The notes beneath the pieces are model-generated. The model had not been told where the DNA came from. It did not search any database and worked only from the letters and a program-made list of their open reading frames with translations. DNA of 13,503 nucleotides from an uncultured Clostridia bacterium (lineage in GTDB: Bacteria; Bacillota; Clostridia; Oscillospirales; Acutalibacteraceae): contig CANQLQ010000023.1 in assembly GCA_947624755.1 (NCBI GenBank), positions 1-13,503 of the forward strand. The letters are read 5' to 3'. Positions 13,433-13,503 of this stretch are shown here, piece by piece. The position numbers were made by a program, and so were the translations under genes. The stretch's first letter is position 1; every line of letters begins with the position of its first letter.

Positions 13433-13503
13433 AATCGAGCTGTCCGAGAGAAGGGCATAGCATGAACATTGAAAACCAAACAACGAGAGAAATAAAGGAA
13501 CCC
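13433..13503 (+). other. Probable 5' leader of an rRNA operon, cut by the window edge
   Basis: The transcript would begin around 13439. The segment CATTGAAAACCAAACAACGAG (from about 13468) resembles the TTGAAAACT-type leader and processing sequence shared by Firmicutes rRNA leaders and 16S-23S spacers. No open reading frame or 16S start is visible before the edge, so the assignment rests on that resemblance and on the promoter. Confidence 0.45.

Overview
The window looks like chromosomal DNA of a low-GC, gut-type Gram-positive bacterium of the Clostridia, probably Oscillospiraceae/Ruminococcaceae-like. The evidence is the glgB-glgC-glgD-glgA order with the Firmicutes-only glgD, strong AGGAGG-type ribosome binding sites, TTG and GTG starts, sigma-A promoters close to consensus, and a sialic-acid lyase/epimerase pair. 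Taxonomy is inferred from gene content only.

Layout. (1) 1-2350, minus strand: a two-gene operon, an N-acetylneuraminate lyase-type aldolase followed 14 bp later by an N-acylglucosamine 2-epimerase. Together they would turn sialic acid into ManNAc plus pyruvate and then GlcNAc. A long, nearly perfect hairpin repeat lies just beyond the operon's 3' end. (2) 2344-2440: a divergent promoter region with a 13-bp tandem repeat between the two -35 boxes. (3) 2411-3945, plus strand: a calcineurin-like phosphoesterase and a Nudix hydrolase, closed by a clear intrinsic terminator. (4) 4117-10201, plus strand: the glycogen synthesis operon. GlgC (with its GlgD partner) makes ADP-glucose, GlgA polymerises it and GlgB branches it. 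No phosphorylase or debranching enzyme lies in the window. The operon ends in a strong hairpin shared with the convergent regulator gene.

(5) 10272-13300: an AT-rich accessory region. A TTG-started XRE regulator faces a zinc-ribbon/TM2 membrane protein across a spacer holding three operator-like repeats exactly 30 bp apart; two of them cover a TTGACT-17-TATACT promoter. Next comes a small lipoprotein gene bracketed by a perfect 19-bp inverted repeat with TA at both outer ends, which resembles a transposase-less mobile cassette. Beyond it is a minus-strand chimeric remnant in which part of a small helical protein is fused in frame to the C-terminal end of a MATE-type transporter. A second XRE regulator follows. 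(6) 13370-13503: a near-consensus promoter with an A-rich upstream element and a leader resembling a Clostridial rRNA operon leader; the 16S gene would lie beyond the right edge.

The strongest candidates for something new are the 30-bp-phased operator switch controlling the TM2 gene, the inverted-repeat-bounded lipoprotein cassette, and the double tandem repeat between the divergent nan and phosphoesterase promoters. No CRISPR array, tRNA, complete rRNA, transposase or recognisable defence system is present.
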